Shown: piece after piece, positions 59,775 to 64,000 of the stretch | Numbering within the stretch: the stretch's first letter is position 1 | Layout of the letters: each line of letters starts with the position of its first letter | NCBI GenBank assembly: GCA_010645155.1 | Contig: CM021322.1 | Span: forward strand, 10,911,657 to 10,975,656 | Direction of reading: 5' to 3' | From: Tigriopus japonicus | Lineage: Eukaryota > Arthropoda > Copepoda > Harpacticoida > Harpacticidae | Length of the DNA stretch: 64,000 nt | Translations under genes and position numbers: made by a program | The notes under the pieces: model-generated | The model's database searches: none | The model's input: the letters and a program-made list of their open reading frames with translations, nothing else | Told to the model about the DNA's origin: nothing

Positions 59775-60141
59775 TGGCGAAACATCAGAAAAATCTTTCA
59801 CACTCTACATTGTTATATTTGTTAAAATTATGGGAAGGGTCTCTAATAGCTTTTAGCTGAAAACGAACAAATTTCTGACCCAAACACCTGCATAGAAGAT
59901 GACCCCAGCAAAAAGTTGGAATAAAAATAAACCTTTGAAGCCTTTTTATCGGCATTACAATACTCCCTTGTAGATACACATAAACAGACATTTGGATTTT
60001 ACAAATACGAATATCTGGTCCAGTGTGTCAGAGGTCTTGATGTTTTCAAGCTTGCAACGCCAACTATTGATTATATCAGCATTGCATGTTGGAGTTTTGA
60101 GCAAGTTCCAGAAAGACTTCAAGCTCACCAGCTTTGCCAAA

Positions 60142-61769
60142 ATGGCACGTGTGGATTTTGATATAGAAAAATATTCTTTTGACCCTACCGATAGAACATT
60201 AAAGTGAGTTGTTCATTTTCAAGAAATTTTTGTGCCCATCGAGTGGTGGGCACTCTCATTAGGGGGGGCCTGTTAAAGCATGGTTGAAGGGTGTCCATTC
60301 ACGGATTCATTTTTTATACGATTGACACTGACCCCCTATAGATAAGTGGATCTTGAGGCGATTTGCTCATTCCGTTCAGGTCAATGGAACAACGCGCAAG
60401 TTACGAAACACGCTTCTTTTCCAGTCGTTACCGAAGTAATCCATTTCGACCTCCAGATGTCTTAGGTGTGTCAAACCGAAATTTTGACCATGTCTCCGAG
60501 CAAGCTGACACTTTTCAAGCTATTCAAGTCAATAAGGTAAGGAACTTAATTACTTTTACCCTTCGGTGTCCCACGGGAAACATTTCCAAGCTCACAAATC
60601 TTGGACGAACAAAGGGGAAAGTTGCTTTTAATGAGGCAGCTATTATATTGTGGCTTTATTGATTTAGTAGTGGGACTCGAATTACATGTTAACTAGTAGT
60701 TTTATTAAGTTAAAATTTTTGGTCAGGGTTAGGGTTACTGACATTTTGCAAGCTTCTGAAATGGGTAAATGGTGAGTCAACAACTAATGACAGTAAAAGG
60801 CTGACAAAAATAATTATTAACATTCTTTCCAGGGAATCCCATTCCTTGTAGCGCCAATAAAAAGTCTGAAAGTTACAAAAAATACTTTTCAGTAAAATAC
60901 TAAGATTTGTTGTTTCTTGGATGGGAATCGAAGACAAACAAATGAAACTTTTGAGAAGTAGCTCATCAATTATCATGAAATGGTTTTTCTAACTGCAAAT
61001 CTTGTTCTTATAGGGAAATTGCAACGTTATCCTTAAAAGATAGGACAATGCGAAAATTTTGAAGGTTCCGTGAAAATTTGTATGAATAATTATTAGTCTA
61101 AAGCCCGGATTTTTTTTTTTTTTGCTGTGGAGCAAAAATCCAAGACGTTTCACAACAAAGAGTCAGCTGACGTAACCATCGGCTGACTCGTTTCCTTGAT
61201 ACGTCTGGGATTTCTGCTGCACAAGAAAATTATTTTTTTCCCGGGCTAAAATATTACCAATTTTGGAAAAACTCAAGCTAATAAAAAAAATATTGAGCCG
61301 ACCAAACAAAGCATTTAAATATGTGTCCAAGCTAACAACGTTTACAATTAAAAAATAGTCATTTTCATTTTGTTTTGGTCTCTTCTTTCTTCTAGAGGAG
61401 ATCGCTCAAAATTGGACCATCTCTCAGGAGTGAAGGTGAAATTGACGATCGAACAATTCATCGGGAAAACTACACTGAAGATATCCCCAGAAATGTGGAA
61501 CGTACATTCCTCATGAGAGGAGCCAGAGATGCCAATATCCAACCTAACGGTGGGATCGAAAACACCCCATCTGAGTATGATTCCAAAATTATATGCCATT
61601 GAGCCAACAAACACATCCTTGCCTTTCTAGATATGATCATAAGTATGTGGAATTTAGGACCACGGAAGAGAGTAAACCTTTGCCCAATTGGTATAAATGG
61701 GACAATGTAAGTTATTGCAGTATTAATTCAGACCAAGAACCACTGAAATTCTCTGAACTAGGAGGGTAG
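60142..61769 (+). CDS. Small unrecognised protein, 4 short exons
   Basis: Coding exons 60142-60203, 60380-60536, 61396-61574 and 61631-61769 join at GT-AG sites with matching phases, giving 178 residues. The start ATG is in strong context (GCCAAAATGGCA). The protein begins MARVDFDIEKYSFDPTDR and continues with highly polar, Arg/Asp/Glu/Asn-rich sequence (EQRASYETRFFSSRYRSN; EIDDRTIHRENYTED; SEYDHKYVEFRTTEES; LPNWYKWDN), with no membrane span or signal peptide. Intron 3 is only 56 bp. A strong donor, GTAAGT, at 61707 makes an alternative end possible, with splicing to an unseen downstream exon. Without the 56-bp intron the frame would stop at 61602. Function is unknown. Confidence 0.6.
60838..60870 (+). 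repeat. Solitary LINE 3' tail box
   Basis: GGGAATCCCATTCCTTGTAG is followed by CG, an isolated copy of the tail box seen at 4750, 14400 and 26630. It lies in intron 2 of the small gene. No adjacent LINE or tRNA-like body is recognised. Confidence 0.6.
61103..61246. mobile_element. Small foldback MITE, copy 2 (GCCCGG ends)
   Basis: A 144-bp palindromic unit has ends GCCCGG and CCGGGC and matching inner blocks (GCTGTGGAGCA/TGCTGCACA-type, CCAAGACGT/ACGTCTGG). The core AGTCAGCTGACG is shared with 14060-14209. Both flanks read TAAA, a possible short target duplication. It sits in intron 2 of the small gene. Confidence 0.65.
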
Positions 61770-61808
61770 CAATCAGAATAATGATTTCCAAATCTATGGG
61801 ACAAGACA

Positions 61809-62457
61809 AAGGTTGCTTCAAGCGAGCGTTTTAAATCATACCGCTAGCGGTAGAACAGGGCCGTTGGCTGTGCTGCGTTGCCTAGCCCATTTTGGCGAAT
61901 CCAAGTTTTTCCCATTTAAGCGTCCATTTGATGATTCTAGGTCCCTGGAGTGATCAATATTTCACATAAAGATGGCCTTGCTGGATTTGGGTCAATGATA
62001 CGCAAAATTTATTTTTAGGGTGATTGAATTAAAAGCAATTAAGTAAGCCTTGTGTTATTGCAAAAAGAGGACTTAACATTGAATATTGCTCCCAACAAAA
62101 TACAAAGTTGCTAATTTGTTCAGTGGATTCCAAAGAATCAAATAATATTTCAAAATGTTGTCCATAGAGAGAAATGAAATAGTTTTCATTGTTTCTTTTT
62201 GGTAATATCTAATTTTTTATATTTCATTTTAATAATATTTTTTTTTCTTTTTTAATATTCATTTTAGTATTGGCCCAAATCCAGCCTAGGCATCTTTACG
62301 TGAAATTTCAATCCCTTCCAAGGTCGTAGAATCATCAAATAGACTCTTATATGGGAAGAATTTGGTTTTGCCAAAATGGGCTGGGCATCTCAGTACAGCC
62401 AACGGCTCTGTTCTACCGCTAGCGGTATGATTTAAAACGCTCGCTTGAAGCAACCTT
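61809..62457. mobile_element. Foldback element with about 180-bp inverted repeats
   Basis: A 649-bp element has arms that begin AAGGTTGCTTCAAGCGAGCG and run inward about 180 bp. Each contains a perfect palindrome, TACCGCTAGCGGTA, and the box GCCCATTTTGGC. The interior is AT-rich with T-runs and no coding sequence. Target duplication is not obvious. It begins 40 bp after the last codon of the small gene. Confidence 0.75.
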
Positions 62458-64000
62458 CAGCATTCCCCATTGCGTTCTTCTGCAAATGAGACATGAATTA
62501 TGTTGGATCAAGTACCTATATATTTCGATTTTCAAATCAATCAAAAATTTGTGTCTAGAATTATGCTCTAACAAAGATCAGGGCTTACTCATGAGTGTTG
62601 CACATTTCATGAAAATGCATCAAATTTCATTTTTCTCACTTTTTCATTTTCATTTATTTTGATGATTAGTATTTTCTTCTTTTTTGCGATTTTGTCGAAA
62701 TTTGAAGCATTATGTCTTCTTTTTGAATAAAACGTTTGAGCAAAAAGTTTGTAGAGTGAGTTCAAATAATTTTATTCACAAGTGTGGTCGGTAGTTATGG
62801 GTAAAAAGTGTACAGTATCTTGTACATCTGTCAAGGCCACGTTCATGCACTCTTATGAGACAAAATTCAGGACAATCAAAAGAATAGTGCATGATTTTTT
62901 TCTGCTCTTTAAAGAGATCTTGAGAAAGATCTATGTCTAAATACAAATGTTCCTAAATTGTTTGCATTTTTTGCATTTTTGCCATAAACGTGGCATTATT
63001 TGACGGTCTTTTTAGCGCTTAAATATGCTTTTTTTGGGTAGCCCTAATACCCATCCACAGAGCGAATGCGCAGGCTCTCTTCTTGAATTTTTTTTAACAT
63101 AATGGCACGCTCACTCATTTCTTGCTCTTAAAAGACATAGCTTTGAAAGGGCATATTCTTTACTTCGATTTTTGTTTAAAGTGAACGCTGGAGAACGTAA
63201 AACCCATCGGATGCTAGATTATAAATCATTATTACTATTGCTGGCTTTATTGACCAGAAAATTCAGTGGTTCTTGTTCAGACCAATCAATGAACTCGGTT
63301 TCAAAAAAATATTCATTGAGTGTATTCTAGGTTCGGAGTCCATTTGGGACCGATGGAAAAGATGCCGGACGACTCCCATGAGGTTGCTAGTTGACTAAAA
63401 GTTTGAGTTCCGTCGATTTAAACCTTGTTCCACGTTCCTTTTTGGCTTGAAATACAATGTCATGAAGGAAAAAAACCGCATCGTGAGAAAGAAATCTAGA
63501 AAACCTGATAATGGGTAGAGTGAGGTGCTAACCTGGCTCGATATTGGAAAATTGGTGAAGTACTTTTCGCTTTTAACTCCACGAGGTGGCCTCTATGGAC
63601 GATGACTTTCATTCATAAAAGCCCGATATTTGAAATGCCATTCCCCCATCTGATACCAATGGGTAAGACGGGGCAAATGGTCTTTATGTGAGAATCGGCT
63701 TCATTTTTATACTCGCTTCTCACATTTGGAACACATCTGGCAACACAGGTCAATATTGGTCGAGAACACTCAGATGCTTTTCTGGAGGAAGTAGGTTTTG
63801 TATTGGCAAGGGCTTTATCATTAATTGGATTCTCAGACGGGAGTTACATCATCTCTCTATTAGGCCCTCTGATCTAACATTGTTCTCGGTAATAACAAAT
63901 GAAAAGACCAATTTGTTTCTCGTTTTTAGAGTTCTACTGTTCAAGAACGAACGACAATATGAATAACAGTCATCTAAAGATTGTATGAATATAACCAAAA
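62458..64000. other. Non-coding window end
   Basis: No gene is supported. An open stretch after an AG at about 63253 (starting KIQWFLFRPINELGF) and a frame at 63688-63966 without an ATG are possible exons but have no partners in view. Confidence 0.35.

Noticed and set aside
60728..60740. AGGGTTAGGGTTA telomere-like word
   Set aside because: There are only two units with no array, so it is a chance occurrence.
1..64000. CRISPR arrays, bacterial operons, phage genes
   Set aside because: There are no regularly spaced identical repeats, and the genes have spliceosomal introns and arthropod-type families.

Overview
The window is eukaryotic nuclear DNA and most likely comes from an arthropod. It is AT-rich, its genes are split by GT-AG introns, a trehalose-transporter-type sugar carrier is present, and transposon debris is dense. 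A crustacean such as a copepod would fit, but that is an inference from gene families and no species-specific marker was seen. Six protein-coding genes could be assembled exon by exon with matching splice phases. They are a Tret1-like MFS sugar transporter (+, 10485-16720), an ankyrin-repeat protein (+, 17810-19679), a mitochondrial alanine-glyoxylate aminotransferase 2 (-, 21812-23608), an unrecognised four-membrane-span protein (-, 23946-28727), an alpha-1,3-fucosyltransferase of the GT10 family (+, 49890-57074), and a small unrecognised gene (+, 60142-61769) whose exons are too short or lack ATGs and so are easily overlooked. Layout: 1-4808 is a decayed CR1/jockey-like LINE, split by a 1.1-kb hAT-type MITE with an exact 8-bp target duplication. 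4809-10484 holds a second LINE remnant, an unrecognised ORF and a short hAT MITE. 10485-28727 is the gene-rich block of two plus-strand and two minus-strand genes, and nearly all its large introns carry transposon copies. 28728-49889 is gene-poor, with MITEs, long inverted repeats and several weak coding-like stretches. 49890-57074 is the fucosyltransferase, whose second intron holds unexplained minus-strand open frames. 57075-64000 has inverted-repeat elements around the small gene. The genes do not form one pathway: sugar uptake, glyoxylate/amino-acid metabolism and Golgi N-glycan fucosylation are ordinary unlinked functions. The most interesting content is the mobile-element biology. It includes a tRNA-derived SINE-like unit whose 3' tail matches the tail of the LINE in the same window. 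There are also several non-autonomous hAT families with perfect target duplications and no transposase nearby, a tandem series of related long hairpins, and a nested open frame that appears to have been shifted by a tetranucleotide repeat.
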